Shown piece after piece: positions 25,085 through 33,964 of a DNA stretch of 64,000 bases; position 1 is the first letter of the stretch; the number at the start of each line of letters is the position of its first letter. The notes beneath the pieces were generated by a model. It ran no database searches and was not told the DNA's origin. It saw only the letters and a program-made list of their open reading frames with translations. A program made the translations under genes and the position numbers. The stretch covers positions 24,465-88,464 of the forward strand of contig DETL01000008.1 in the NCBI GenBank assembly GCA_002361625.1, in the 5' to 3' direction. Origin of the DNA: Bacteroidales bacterium UBA3289. GTDB lineage: Bacteria; Bacteroidota; Bacteroidia; Bacteroidales; UBA932.

Positions 25085-26341
25085 TTAATCTTCGTAACGG
25101 CGGAAGGCGACGCAGGCGTCATGACCGCCGAAGCCCAGGGAGTCGGAAATTCCGATGGTGATGTCGCTCTTGACGGCGACGTTCGGCGTGTAGTCCAGGT
25201 CGCATTCGGGATCCGGGCAATCCAGGTTGATGGTGGGCGGAATGATCCGGTCGCGCAGGGCGAGGATCGTGGCAATGGCTTCCGCGGCACCGGCGGCACC
25301 GAACATGTGTCCGGTCATGGACTTGATGGAACTGATATGGGCCTTGTAAGCATAATCTCCAAGCGCCACCTTGTAGGCGATGGTCTCGGCCACGTCATTC
25401 AGGTGCGTACCCGTACCGTGGGCATTGATATACAGGTTGTCCTTCTCCGGATCGAAACCGGCCTCCTCGAGGGCAAGGGTGATGGCACGGGCCTGGGTGG
25501 ATCCGTCCGGACGCGGAGCCGTCGCGTGGTAAGCGTCGCAGGTGTTGCCGTAGCCGACCATCTCGCCCAGGATGGTCGCTCCGCGGGCAAGGGCGTGGTC
25601 CAGCGACTCGAGGATGAGGATGGCGGCGCCGTCGCCCATCACGAAACCCTGGCGGTTCTTGTTGAACGGAAGGGAGGCGTACTTGGGATCGGTCGCACGG
25701 GAGAGCGCCTTCGCATTGGCGAATCCAGCCACGCCGATCGGGATGGAGGCATGCTCGGAACCGCCGGCGATGATCGCGTCGGCATATCCGTGCCGGACAG
25801 CCCGGAAGGCCTCACCCAGGCAGTGGGAAGAGGTGGCGCAGGCCGTGACGATATCCAGGCACGGGCCCTTGGCCTGATGGCGGATGGCCACATGACCGGC
25901 GGCGATGTTGGAAATCATCGTAGGGATGAACAGCGGAGAGATCCACTTGCCGGAGGGATCTTCCACCATTTTCGCGGTTTCGCGGAACTGGACCTCGAAT
26001 CCGCCGATCCCGGAGCCCACATACACGCCCAGGCGGAAAGGATCGATATTGGCGTCCTCCCCTTCGGTCTTCAAACCGGCCTGGTCCATGGCCTGGACGG
26101 CGGCAGCGACGGCGAACTGGGTGAATTTATCCTGCTTGCGGACAAAAGCCTTGTCCATCCCGTATCTTTCGGGGTCGAAATCCTTCACTTTACCGGCAAT
26201 GGTGACGGGCATGTCCTTGAAATCGTCCACGAAGTCGATTCCGCACACCCCGTCCACCAGGTTCTTCCAATAGGTGTCCACGTCGTTGCCGACGGAAGAA
26301 ATGACACCCATTCCAGTGATAACTACTCTTTTAGGTTCCAT
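25085..26341 (-). CDS. fabF: Beta-ketoacyl-ACP synthase II
   Basis: Condenses malonyl-ACP with acyl-ACP. The 418-residue protein has the KAS catalytic triad: Cys168 in DIVTACATSSH, His308 in NAHGTGTHLND and His345 in SMTGHMFGAAG. It has its own -7 box at 26362 and leads into fabZ. acpP, which commonly precedes fabF, is not adjacent. Confidence 0.97.
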   Translation of the reverse strand: MEPKRVVITGMGVISSVGNDVDTYWKNLVDGVCGIDFVDDFKDMPVTIAGKVKDFDPERYGMDKAFVRKQDKFTQFAVAAAVQAMDQAGLKTEGEDANIDPFRLGVYVGSGIGGFEVQFRETAKMVEDPSGKWISPLFIPTMISNIAAGHVAIRHQAKGPCLDIVTACATSSHCLGEAFRAVRHGYADAIIAGGSEHASIPIGVAGFANAKALSRATDPKYASLPFNKNRQGFVMGDGAAILILESLDHALARGATILGEMVGYGNTCDAYHATAPRPDGSTQARAITLALEEAGFDPEKDNLYINAHGTGTHLNDVAETIAYKVALGDYAYKAHISSIKSMTGHMFGAAGAAEAIATILALRDRIIPPTINLDCPDPECDLDYTPNVAVKSDITIGISDSLGFGGHDACVAFRRYED

Positions 26342-26361
26342 AATCTCAGTACAACAGTCTG

Positions 26362-26369
26362 CAAATATA
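26362..26369 (-). promoter_or_regulatory. -7 box TATATTTG for fabF-fabZ
   Basis: Perfect TAnnTTTG match 20 bp before the fabF ATG; -33 element weak. Confidence 0.65.
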
Positions 26370-26384
26370 CGAATTATTCCTCAA

Positions 26385-27332
26385 TTACCACTCGAGGAGG
26401 GCGACCGCCGACATGAGCCCGGCGCCGAATGCGCTGAATACCAACTTATCACCTCTTTTGAACATTCCCTTCCGGTGGCACTCGTCCAGGAGGATCGGAC
26501 AGGAGGCGGAAGAGGAATTCCCGTGGTCCTGGATGTTGCAGGGGAACTTCTCCGCAGGGACGCCCAGCCGGGTCCGGATCCCTTCCACGATCCGCATGTT
26601 GGCCTGATGGATCATGAAATAGTCCACCTCCTCCAGCGTGATGCCGCAGGAAGCGAGGATCCCGTTGATGTCCCGGATCGAGGTCGTGACGGCAAAGCGG
26701 AACACGTCACGGCCGTTCATCTGGAGCGGAACGCTCGTTTCCGCCTTGGTGACATACGGCGTGGGCTCCAGCGCCCGGTACTGCCAGATCTTGTCCGGAG
26801 CCGGCTCGGCATTGAGTTTGACGGCTTTCAATCCGTTGCCCCGGGTAAAGACAGCCGCACCAGCCCCGTCGCCGAACAGCACGCAGGTGGAACGGTCCTG
26901 CCAGGAAGTCATCCGGGTAGGCTCCTCCGCACAGACCACCAGCACGTTCTCCACCTTGCCGGCCTGGAAGTAGGAATCCGCGACGTCCATCGCATAGATG
27001 AATCCGGGACAGGCGCAGTTGAGGTCCATGCAAGGGCACTTGAGGCCGATCTTCGAGGCAATGATGCAACCCAGGCCCGGGGTGAGGTATTCGTTGACCA
27101 CGTTCGAGCACAGGAAAAGGTCGATGTCCTCCGGCTGCAGCCCCGCGTCGGCCAGGGCCTTCAGCGCGGCATCGGCGCCCAGGTCTTCCAGGCGCTCGTC
27201 GGAAATGACGTGGCGGGAGCGGATCCCCGTCCGGGGAAAGATCCACTCGTCGGATGTATCGAGGAAGGCGGAAAGGTCGTCGTTGGTGACCACCTTGCGC
27301 GGAAGGGCACTGCCGGTTCCGATGATTTTCAT
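26385..27332 (-). CDS. fabH: Beta-ketoacyl-ACP synthase III
   Basis: Starts fatty-acid synthesis by condensing acyl-CoA with malonyl-ACP. The 315-residue thiolase-fold enzyme has the catalytic Cys108 in DLNCACPGF, His242 in MIHQAN and Asn272 in DHGNSSSAS. The residue two before the catalytic Cys is also Cys, where Ala is usual. The fabF promoter lies just after its stop, so the two are separately started. Confidence 0.95.
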   Translation of the reverse strand: MKIIGTGSALPRKVVTNDDLSAFLDTSDEWIFPRTGIRSRHVISDERLEDLGADAALKALADAGLQPEDIDLFLCSNVVNEYLTPGLGCIIASKIGLKCPCMDLNCACPGFIYAMDVADSYFQAGKVENVLVVCAEEPTRMTSWQDRSTCVLFGDGAGAAVFTRGNGLKAVKLNAEPAPDKIWQYRALEPTPYVTKAETSVPLQMNGRDVFRFAVTTSIRDINGILASCGITLEEVDYFMIHQANMRIVEGIRTRLGVPAEKFPCNIQDHGNSSSASCPILLDECHRKGMFKRGDKLVFSAFGAGLMSAVALLEW

Positions 27333-27361
27333 ATCTCAGTCTGGTTTTAGTAATTCGTACA

Positions 27362-27369
27362 CAAAGATA
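27362..27369 (-). promoter_or_regulatory. -7 box TATCTTTG for fabH
   Basis: Perfect TAnnTTTG match about 30 bp before the fabH start; no TTTG at the -33 position. Confidence 0.6.
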
Positions 27370-27409
27370 GGCAAGCCCCCGCGAATCCGGAAATAAAAGT
27401 GGCGAACAC

Positions 27410-27424
27410 GGCCCTTTCAGGGCC
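27410..27424. other. Perfect short palindrome between fabH and the LytTR gene
   Basis: GGCCCT-TTC-AGGGCC, a 6-bp stem with a 3-nt loop, lies between the two divergent promoters. It could be a regulator site or a transcript hairpin; no T tail. Confidence 0.35.
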
Positions 27425-27475
27425 AACTAGGGGCGAAATCACGGATACGGGGGTGAAATTCCGAAGTTTTTTGCT

Positions 27476-27483
27476 TATTTTTG
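27476..27483 (+). promoter_or_regulatory. -7 box TATTTTTG for the LytTR gene
   Basis: Matches TAnnTTTG and lies 11 bp before the ATG at 27495. Confidence 0.5.
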
Positions 27484-27494
27484 TAACCTTGACT

Positions 27495-28370
27495 ATGGAA
27501 GAAGGCGCCAGGAAATACATTCCCTCCTACCTGCGGGAACGCTACCAGCTGCTGGGCACGGTGACATTCGCCGCGCTGTTCTCGGTCCTGTTCCTGCTGG
27601 TCAGCATCCCCTTCTCCAACAATGCCTGGTTCCGCCTGGGGAACAGCACCTTCTTCGGATTCACGGCCCTGTTCGCTTCCATCTCGCTCGCCATCCTCAT
27701 CGTGAGCAAGGTCACGATGTACAAAACGCGGAACATCCTGCCCATGACCTACTGGGGCTACGCGGCCTGGTGCCTGTCGGAAATCGTCCTTATTACCGTC
27801 CTGTACACCATCTTCACGGTCACCATCGCCCAGCCCGAAGACCAGAACGGCATCGCCATTTTCTTCCACGCCCTGGTCTATACCTTCGTCTGCCTGGGAG
27901 TGCCCTACATCATCGCCGGGATGTTCTTCACCATCATCGACCAGAACCGGACCATCCGGCTGATGAACATGCAGGACGTGGTCACGGATGAAACGCCCGC
28001 GGAAACCGCGGCCCCCGTCCAGAAATTCACCCTGTTCGACAACAACGGCGTCCTCAAACTGTCCGTTTCCAGCGCGAACCTCTATTACGTGGAAGCCGAC
28101 GACAACTACATCAAAGTCTGGTACGCGGACCAGCAGGGGGCGCTCCAAACCTACATGCTGCGCTGCCGGCTCAAGACAGTGGAAGAGAGTTTCGCCGGCT
28201 CGGACCTCATCCGCTGCCACCGCAAGTTCATCGTGAACATGCAGAAGGTCAAAGTACTCCAGAAGGTGGGGGCCGTGTACGAAATCACCCTGGACAACGA
28301 AGCCATCGCCCCGATCCCGGTCACGAAGACCTATATCGAGAACGTCCTGGAGAAATTCCGGAAACAGTAA
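27495..28370 (+). CDS. Membrane-bound LytTR-family DNA-binding protein
   Basis: A 291-residue protein with four hydrophobic helices in residues 18-175 and a C-terminal LytTR DNA-binding domain from about 190. LytTR signatures include NLYYVEADDNYIKVWY, the RLKTVEESF segment and LIRCHRKFIVNMQKV. No response-regulator receiver domain is present, so it senses through its membrane part or is constitutive. The start at 27495 follows the -7 box. Its stop codon directly abuts that of the convergent queF with no spacer. Targets are unknown; the divergent fabH is a candidate. Confidence 0.88.
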   Translation: MEEGARKYIPSYLRERYQLLGTVTFAALFSVLFLLVSIPFSNNAWFRLGNSTFFGFTALFASISLAILIVSKVTMYKTRNILPMTYWGYAAWCLSEIVLITVLYTIFTVTIAQPEDQNGIAIFFHALVYTFVCLGVPYIIAGMFFTIIDQNRTIRLMNMQDVVTDETPAETAAPVQKFTLFDNNGVLKLSVSSANLYYVEADDNYIKVWYADQQGALQTYMLRCRLKTVEESFAGSDLIRCHRKFIVNMQKVKVLQKVGAVYEITLDNEAIAPIPVTKTYIENVLEKFRKQ

Positions 28371-28826
28371 CTACTCGTGGCGGGCGAAACGCTCCTCCGC
28401 CAGCCGTTCCCACCGGGTGCCGGGACGGCCGTAATTCACGTAAGGATAGATGGAAATGCCGCCGCGCGGGGTGAACAGCCCGGTCACTTCGATGTACTTG
28501 GGATCCATCAGCTTGATGAGGTCCTTCATGATGATGTTCACGACATCCTCATGGAAATCGCCGTGGCTGCGGAAACTGAACAGATACAGTTTCAGGCTCT
28601 TGGACTCCACCATCCGCACGTCCGGGATGTAGCTGATCCGGATCTCGGCGAAGTCCGGCTGGCCGGTGATGGGGCAGAGCGTCGTGAATTCCGGGCAGTT
28701 GAAACGGACCCAGTAGTCGTGGTCGGGATGCTGGTTTTCAAACGTTTCCAGCACCTCGGGAGCGTAGTCCTGGCTGTAGGTGGTCTGACGGCCCAGGCTC
28801 TTGAGATCTTCGGGATTGCGTGCCAT
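28371..28826 (-). CDS. queF: NADPH-dependent preQ0 reductase QueF
   Basis: Reduces preQ0 to preQ1 in queuosine synthesis. The 151-residue tunnel-fold enzyme has the catalytic Cys51 in TTLCPITGQPDFA, Asp58 and the substrate-binding Glu74 in VESKSLKLYLFSFR, and His92. Its length is that of the single-domain type. The ATG at 28826 is 1 bp after the prfA stop, so it is translated from the prfA transcript. No other que genes are in the window. Confidence 0.95.
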   Translation of the reverse strand: MARNPEDLKSLGRQTTYSQDYAPEVLETFENQHPDHDYWVRFNCPEFTTLCPITGQPDFAEIRISYIPDVRMVESKSLKLYLFSFRSHGDFHEDVVNIIMKDLIKLMDPKYIEVTGLFTPRGGISIYPYVNYGRPGTRWERLAEERFARHE

Positions 28827-28827
28827 C

Positions 28828-29925
28828 TTATGCCTCCTCCCCTGCTTCCTTGAGCCGTTCGGCGTTCTCCGCGATCTGGAGCTGGTCGATGCACTCCTGG
28901 ATGTCACCGTCCATGAAGACGGGCAGGTTGTACATGCTCCAGCCAATGCGGTGGTCCGTCACGCGGCCCTGCGGATAGTTGTACGTACGGATCTTGGCGG
29001 AGCGGTCGCCGGTGGAGACCATGGTCTTGCGCTTCGCGGCAATGCCGTCCAGGTATTTCTGGTGCTCCAGGTTGTACAGACGGGTACGGAGTTCCTCCAT
29101 CGCCCGGTCCAGATTCTTGAGCTGGGAACGCTCCTCCTGGCACTGGACCACGAGACCCGACGGGATATGGGTCAGGCGCACGGCGGAATAGGTCGTGTTC
29201 ACGCCCTGTCCGCCCGGGCCGGAGGCGCAGAAGAGGTCCTTGCGGATATCGGCAGGATTCAGTTCCACGTCAAACTCGCCGGCTTCCGGGAACACGGCCA
29301 CGGAGGCGGCCGACGTCTGGATACGGCCCTGGGTTTCCGTCTGCGGGACGCGCTGGACGCGGTGCACGCCGGATTCGTACTTCATGATGCCATAGACCCC
29401 GTCCTGGCTGGAGGAGAGCTTGAAGACGATCTGCTTGAAGCCGCCGGCCGTACCGGGAGCCTGGTCGGTAACCTCGAGCTTCCAGCCGCGGCGTTCGGCG
29501 AAATGCTGGTACATGCGGAACAGGTCGCCGGCGAAGATCGCCGCCTCGTCGCCACCGGTACCGCCACGGATTTCCACCATGGCGTTCTTGGAGTCGTCCG
29601 GATCGGCCGGGATGAGGAGGAGCTTGATGTTCTGCTCCATGTCGGGAAGCTTGGGCTCGATTTCGTTCACTTCCTCGCGTGCCATCTCCCGGAGGTCCTC
29701 GTCCTTCTCGTTCATGAGGATATCCTTCGCCTGTGACAATTCGTCCAGCATGCGCTTATACTCCAGTCCGGCAGTGATGATGGGCTGCAGTTCCTTGTAG
29801 TCCTTGTTCAGCTGCACGAACTTCTTCATGTCCGCGATGACGGCCGGGTCCGCGAGGGACTCTTCCAGCTTCTTGTATTTGTCCTGGAGGCTCAGGACCT
29901 TGTCCAGCAATGTATTCTCTGCCAT
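28828..29925 (-). CDS. prfA: Peptide chain release factor 1
   Basis: Terminates translation at UAA/UAG. The 365-residue protein has the GGQ loop at 238-240 in SGPGGQGVNTT and the RF1 codon-recognition tripeptide as PQT (194-196) in RVPQTETQGR; the more familiar form is PAT, and the P-x-T pattern is kept. It has its own -7 box at 29945 and shares a transcript with queF. Confidence 0.97.
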   Translation of the reverse strand: MAENTLLDKVLSLQDKYKKLEESLADPAVIADMKKFVQLNKDYKELQPIITAGLEYKRMLDELSQAKDILMNEKDEDLREMAREEVNEIEPKLPDMEQNIKLLLIPADPDDSKNAMVEIRGGTGGDEAAIFAGDLFRMYQHFAERRGWKLEVTDQAPGTAGGFKQIVFKLSSSQDGVYGIMKYESGVHRVQRVPQTETQGRIQTSAASVAVFPEAGEFDVELNPADIRKDLFCASGPGGQGVNTTYSAVRLTHIPSGLVVQCQEERSQLKNLDRAMEELRTRLYNLEHQKYLDGIAAKRKTMVSTGDRSAKIRTYNYPQGRVTDHRIGWSMYNLPVFMDGDIQECIDQLQIAENAERLKEAGEEA

Positions 29926-29944
29926 ATAAATCTGATTCAGTCTG

Positions 29945-29952
29945 CAAAGATA
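29945..29952 (-). promoter_or_regulatory. -7 box TATCTTTG for prfA-queF
   Basis: Perfect TAnnTTTG match 19 bp before the prfA start. Confidence 0.65.
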
Positions 29953-29976
29953 CGGATTTTTCTCCGATATCCCACA

Positions 29977-30783
29977 TCACAGCCCCTTGGCCTTCCCTTC
30001 GTCCCAGATGGCGTCCATCTGGGCAAGGGTGAGGTCGGCGAGCTTGCGGCCGCTCTGCAGGACCTGTTCCTCCATGTAGGAGAAACGCCGGCGGAACTTG
30101 CTGCAGGCACCGTTCAAGGCCGCTTCCGGGTCGATGCCGTAGAGCCGGGAAGCGTTGATGACGGCGAACAGCAGGTCGCCGAACTCCTCCTCCATGTGCT
30201 TCGGATCGTTCTCTTCGCAGGCTTCCATCGCTTCGCCGCATTCCTCCTGCACCTTGGGCCAGACATCTTCCTTTTGTTCCCAGTCAAAGCCGCAGCCCCG
30301 GGCCTTCTCCTGCATGGACAGGGCCTTGAGGATGGCGGGCATGGCATCGGGAATGCCCGCCATGACGCGCTTGTTCCCGTCCTTTTCCTTCGCCTTCACG
30401 AGTTCCCAGGTGTCGGCGATCTCCTTCGCCGTGGTGGGTTTGCCGGCCTCGGGGCCGAAGACGTGCGGATGGCGGAAAACCATCTTGTCGCACACTTTGT
30501 TCAGGGAATCGGCGATGTCGAAGGCACCTTCCTCCTCGCCGATGCAGGCGTAGAAAACCATGTGGTACAGGAGGTCGCCGATTTCCTTGGCCGTTCCCTG
30601 GCGGTCGCCTTTCAGGATGGTGTCACTGAGTTCATAAACCTCTTCTTCGGTCATGGGACGGATGGTCTCGATGGTCTGGGCAGCGTTCCAGGGGCATTCT
30701 TTCCGGAGCTTATCCATGATATCCAGCAGCCGGCCGAAAGCGGCTACCTTTTCTTCTCTTGTATGCATATTATTCGGATTCAA
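29977..30783 (-). CDS. mazG: Nucleoside triphosphate pyrophosphohydrolase MazG
   Basis: House-cleaning hydrolase of (d)NTPs. The 268-residue protein has two MazG helical domains: the N-terminal one begins with RKECPWNAAQTIETIRP and carries the EEVYEL metal-binding acidic pair. The C-terminal one has KVQEECGEAMEA and EEFGDLLFAVIN. This is the usual full-length bacterial MazG. Its -7 box lies at 30789, divergent from the CoA-transferase. Confidence 0.95.
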   Translation of the reverse strand: MNPNNMHTREEKVAAFGRLLDIMDKLRKECPWNAAQTIETIRPMTEEEVYELSDTILKGDRQGTAKEIGDLLYHMVFYACIGEEEGAFDIADSLNKVCDKMVFRHPHVFGPEAGKPTTAKEIADTWELVKAKEKDGNKRVMAGIPDAMPAILKALSMQEKARGCGFDWEQKEDVWPKVQEECGEAMEACEENDPKHMEEEFGDLLFAVINASRLYGIDPEAALNGACSKFRRRFSYMEEQVLQSGRKLADLTLAQMDAIWDEGKAKGL

Positions 30784-30788
30784 TCTTG

Positions 30789-30796
30789 CAAATATA
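30789..30796 (-). promoter_or_regulatory. -7 box TATATTTG for mazG
   Basis: Perfect TAnnTTTG match only 5 bp before the chosen ATG, so the transcript would be nearly leaderless or translation begins slightly downstream. Confidence 0.5.
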
Positions 30797-30809
30797 CAAA
30801 GAATCTACG

Positions 30810-30817
30810 TATCTTTG
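30810..30817 (+). promoter_or_regulatory. -7 box TATCTTTG for the CoA-transferase
   Basis: Perfect TAnnTTTG match 12 bp before the ATG at 30830; TTG about 21 bp upstream. Confidence 0.6.
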
Positions 30818-30829
30818 CGCGTTTGAGCA

Positions 30830-32122
30830 ATGAAGCCAATGTCTTACATATCAGCCGATGAGGCCGTGCAGGGCGTCCGGAACGGGGATCACATCCACCT
30901 TTCCAGCATCGCCAGCGTTCCCCACGCGCTCATCGACGCCCTGTGCCGCAAGGCCGGCACGCTGCGGGACTTGCACTTCCATCATTTCCATACGGAAGGT
31001 CCGGCACCTTACGGATCGAAAGAGTATGAAGGCGTTTTCTTCGACCAGGGATTCTTCGTCGGCCCGAACGTACGGAAATCCGTCCAGGAAGGGTATGCCG
31101 ACTATATTCCCACGCACCTGAGCGAATCGCAGGCCATGTACCGCAGCGGCGCCCTCCCGTGCGACGTGGCCATGGTTCAGGTTTCCCAGCCGGTGGACGG
31201 CCTGGTGTCCCTGGGCACCTCGGTGGACTGTTCCATCGCCGCCCTGGAAGTGGCCCGCCTGAAGCTGGCGGTGGTCAATCCCAACGTTCCCTTCGCGTAC
31301 GGCGACCTGATTCCCGTGGACCGTTTCGACGCCCTAGTGTGGGACGAAACTCCCTTGTTCACAAAGGATTACGTAGAGCCGACCGCCACCGACCGCCTGA
31401 TCGGCCGGAACTGTTCGGAACTTGTTCCCGACGGAGCCTGCCTGCAGATGGGCATCGGGGCCCTGCCCAACGCCGTCTGCTCGGAGCTCACGGGGCACAA
31501 GCACCTGGGACTCCATACGGAGATGTTCGCGGACGGCGCCCTGGAACTGATCCGGAAGGGTATCATCGACGGATCCTGCAAGAAGATCGATACCGGGAAG
31601 ATCGTCGCATCGTTCCTCCTCGGTTCGCAGCAGGTGTATGATTTCATCGACCGGAATCCGTCTGTCCAGATGCGGGACATCGCCTACACGAACGACCCCT
31701 GGGTCATCTCCCGCAATCCGCAGGTGGTATCCATCAACTCGGCCACGGAAATCGACCTGACCGGACAGGTGTGCGCCGATTCCATCGGCACACGCATCTA
31801 CTCCGGAACCGGCGGCCAGCTGGACTTTGTCCGGGGTGCCAAGATGTCCGAAGGCGGCAAGGCCATCATCGCCCTGGCTTCCCGCACGGCGAAACTCGCT
31901 CCCAAGATCGTTCCCACGCTGAAACCCGGCGCCGGCGTCGTCACGCCCCGGGCCGACGTGCAGTGGGTCGTCACCGAATACGGTGCCGTCAATCTCTACG
32001 GCAAATCCCTCCAGGAACGCGCCCGGCTCCTCATCTCCATCGCCCATCCCGACGACCGGGAGGCCCTGGACCGCGCCGCGTTCGACCGATTCGGGCCGCA
32101 CTGGCACCATGTCTCGCTTTAA
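30830..32122 (+). CDS. Acetyl-CoA hydrolase/transferase-family CoA-transferase
   Basis: Moves CoA between short-chain acids (class of 4-hydroxybutyrate, succinate and butyryl CoA-transferases). The 430-residue protein has the likely catalytic Glu231 in GLHTEMFADG, the CoA-binding region INSATEIDLTGQV and the SGTGGQLDFVRGA loop. It converges on the acyl-CoA dehydrogenase gene across a shared terminator. With the ETF genes and the phosphotransacylase/kinase pair at 47.7-49.8 kb this suggests fermentative acid production. The specific acids cannot be told from sequence. Confidence 0.88.
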   Translation: MKPMSYISADEAVQGVRNGDHIHLSSIASVPHALIDALCRKAGTLRDLHFHHFHTEGPAPYGSKEYEGVFFDQGFFVGPNVRKSVQEGYADYIPTHLSESQAMYRSGALPCDVAMVQVSQPVDGLVSLGTSVDCSIAALEVARLKLAVVNPNVPFAYGDLIPVDRFDALVWDETPLFTKDYVEPTATDRLIGRNCSELVPDGACLQMGIGALPNAVCSELTGHKHLGLHTEMFADGALELIRKGIIDGSCKKIDTGKIVASFLLGSQQVYDFIDRNPSVQMRDIAYTNDPWVISRNPQVVSINSATEIDLTGQVCADSIGTRIYSGTGGQLDFVRGAKMSEGGKAIIALASRTAKLAPKIVPTLKPGAGVVTPRADVQWVVTEYGAVNLYGKSLQERARLLISIAHPDDREALDRAAFDRFGPHWHHVSL

Positions 32123-32162
32123 GGCGTCGAATACAACAGGCTCGTTATCAAAGAATTATGCA

Positions 32163-32194
32163 AAAGTACCCGGGAATAATTTCCCGGGTACTTT
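32163..32194. terminator. Strong bidirectional terminator
   Basis: AAAGTACCCGGGAA, loop TAAT, and its exact complement: a 14-bp perfect stem between two converging genes. T runs follow on both strands (CTTT and ACTTTTG). Confidence 0.92.
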
Positions 32195-32245
32195 CATATA
32201 AAGAACTAGTGATCAACAACTTACATTCGACGCTTCCGGGCAGGT

Positions 32246-33961
32246 CTATGCCTGCACGGCGCGGAATGCGTCGAGGTCTTCGGCCTTGAAGGCCCGGATG
32301 TAAGCGCTCTTGCCCTCCACGGTCTCCTCGGCCATGCGTACCATCACCTGGGCGGACTTTCCGAAGAGCTCCGGCGCCGCCGTCGCGTCACGAAGCAGCA
32401 GCAGGGACATCACGATTTCGCCTGTCATGTCGTAGAGACGGCGGGCCAGGAAATCCTGGACCTCCTGATTCTCAAAGGCTTTCACCGCTGCAATGGAGGC
32501 ATCGTAGAAGTCAGCGAGGGCGGCGACACGGGCGCGGAGCGGCTCCAGGGCCTCGGACACCGGCTCGGCCAGCATCCCGCGGATGATTTCGGAATACGTG
32601 CCGTTCGTAATGTAACGGACGGCCGCGACAACCTGCAGCTGTGTCGTTCCTTCATAAATGGAGAAGATACGCGCATCACGCATCAGGCGCTGGCACTTGT
32701 ACTCCATGATGAAACCGGAACCGCCATGGACGGACACGCAGTCGTAGGCGTTCTGGTTCGCATACTCGGAGGTCATACCCTTGCACAGGGGCGTGAAGGC
32801 GTCGGCCAGGCGGGTGTATTTCTTCATCTCGGCGCGTTCCTCCGGCGTGAGCGTCCGGTCGCGCTGGATGTCCTCCAGGCACTTGTAGATATCCACATGG
32901 GCCGCCGTATGGTACAGGAGGCTGCGACCGCCGTCCAGCTTCGCCTTCATGCGGCTGAGCATGTCGTACACACCCGGGAAGTGCTCGATGGTCTGGCCGA
33001 ACTGGGCGCGTTCGGAGGCGTATTTGACCGCCTCGTTGTACGCTTCCTGACTCAGGCCGGTGGACTGGGCGCCGATTCCCAGGCGAGCGCCGTTCATCAG
33101 GGCCATCACATACTTGATGAGGCCGAGGCGGGTGCTGCCGCAGAGTTCGGCACGGGCATTCTTATAAGTCAGTTCGCAGGTCGGGGAGCCATGGATGCCC
33201 AGCTTGTGCTCGATATGGCGGACGTTCACGCCGCCCTGGCGCTTGTCATAGATGAACATCGAAAGGCCGCGTCCGTCGCGGGTTCCCTCCTCACTGCGCG
33301 CAAGGACGAGGTGGATGTCGGAATCACCGTTGGTAATGAAGCGCTTCACGCCGTTCAGCAGCCAGCAGCCCTCTTTCTCGCTCCAGGTGGCCTTGAGCAT
33401 CACCCGCTGGAGGTCCGATCCGGCATCGGGCTCGGTCAGGTCCATGGACATGGTCTCCCCCGCACAAATGCGCGGCAGGAACTTCTGCCGCTGCTCCTCG
33501 GAGCCGAACTCATAGAGCGTGTCGGCGCAGCTTTGCAGGCTCCAGATGTTCTGGAAGGAGGCATCGGCCGCACTCACCAGCTCGGAGCACATGCTGAAGA
33601 CGACGTTCGGGAGGTTCAGCCCGCCGTACCGGCGCGGCTGCGCGACGCCGGTGAGGCCGGCCTTGCGCATCGCCTCCATATTCTCCACGGTCTTGGAGGC
33701 ATAGATCATCCGCCCGTTCTCCAGGTGCGGTCCCTCGAGGTCCACGCTCTCGGAATTGGGTTCGATGATATTGGCGGCGATGTCGCCGACGATTTCCAGC
33801 AGACGCTTGTAATTCTCGATGCAATCCTCATAATCCACGGGGGCATCGGGATAAAGCGCAGCATCCGCAAAGCCCTTCTCCCGGAGTTCCACGATGCGGC
33901 GCATCAGCGGATGGCCCAGGTAAAAGGCGATTTCGGGATGGTCGGTATAATAGTTTGCCAT
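32246..33961 (-). CDS. Acyl-CoA dehydrogenase
   Basis: FAD enzyme that oxidises acyl-CoA or reduces enoyl-CoA, passing electrons through ETF. The 571-residue protein has the acyl-CoA dehydrogenase signature LTEPDAGSDLQRV (175-187), the middle-domain GVKRFITNGD and the catalytic Glu437 in IYEGTTQLQ. It has an extended C-terminal helical domain, longer than the 380-residue classical butyryl-CoA dehydrogenase. It lies 3 bp after etfA, so its partner is certainly this ETF. Chain-length preference is unknown. Confidence 0.93.
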   Translation of the reverse strand: MANYYTDHPEIAFYLGHPLMRRIVELREKGFADAALYPDAPVDYEDCIENYKRLLEIVGDIAANIIEPNSESVDLEGPHLENGRMIYASKTVENMEAMRKAGLTGVAQPRRYGGLNLPNVVFSMCSELVSAADASFQNIWSLQSCADTLYEFGSEEQRQKFLPRICAGETMSMDLTEPDAGSDLQRVMLKATWSEKEGCWLLNGVKRFITNGDSDIHLVLARSEEGTRDGRGLSMFIYDKRQGGVNVRHIEHKLGIHGSPTCELTYKNARAELCGSTRLGLIKYVMALMNGARLGIGAQSTGLSQEAYNEAVKYASERAQFGQTIEHFPGVYDMLSRMKAKLDGGRSLLYHTAAHVDIYKCLEDIQRDRTLTPEERAEMKKYTRLADAFTPLCKGMTSEYANQNAYDCVSVHGGSGFIMEYKCQRLMRDARIFSIYEGTTQLQVVAAVRYITNGTYSEIIRGMLAEPVSEALEPLRARVAALADFYDASIAAVKAFENQEVQDFLARRLYDMTGEIVMSLLLLRDATAAPELFGKSAQVMVRMAEETVEGKSAYIRAFKAEDLDAFRAVQA

Positions 33962-33964
33962 AGT

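Noticed and set aside
25072..25299. An upstream in-frame extension of fabZ inside fabF
   Set aside because: The extra 76 residues are an alternative reading of fabF codons; the ATG at 25071 gives the normal FabZ N-terminus.
28828..29925. PQT instead of PAT in release factor 1 as a sign of altered stop-codon reading
   Set aside because: The P-x-T pattern is kept, and genes in the window use TAA, TAG and TGA normally.
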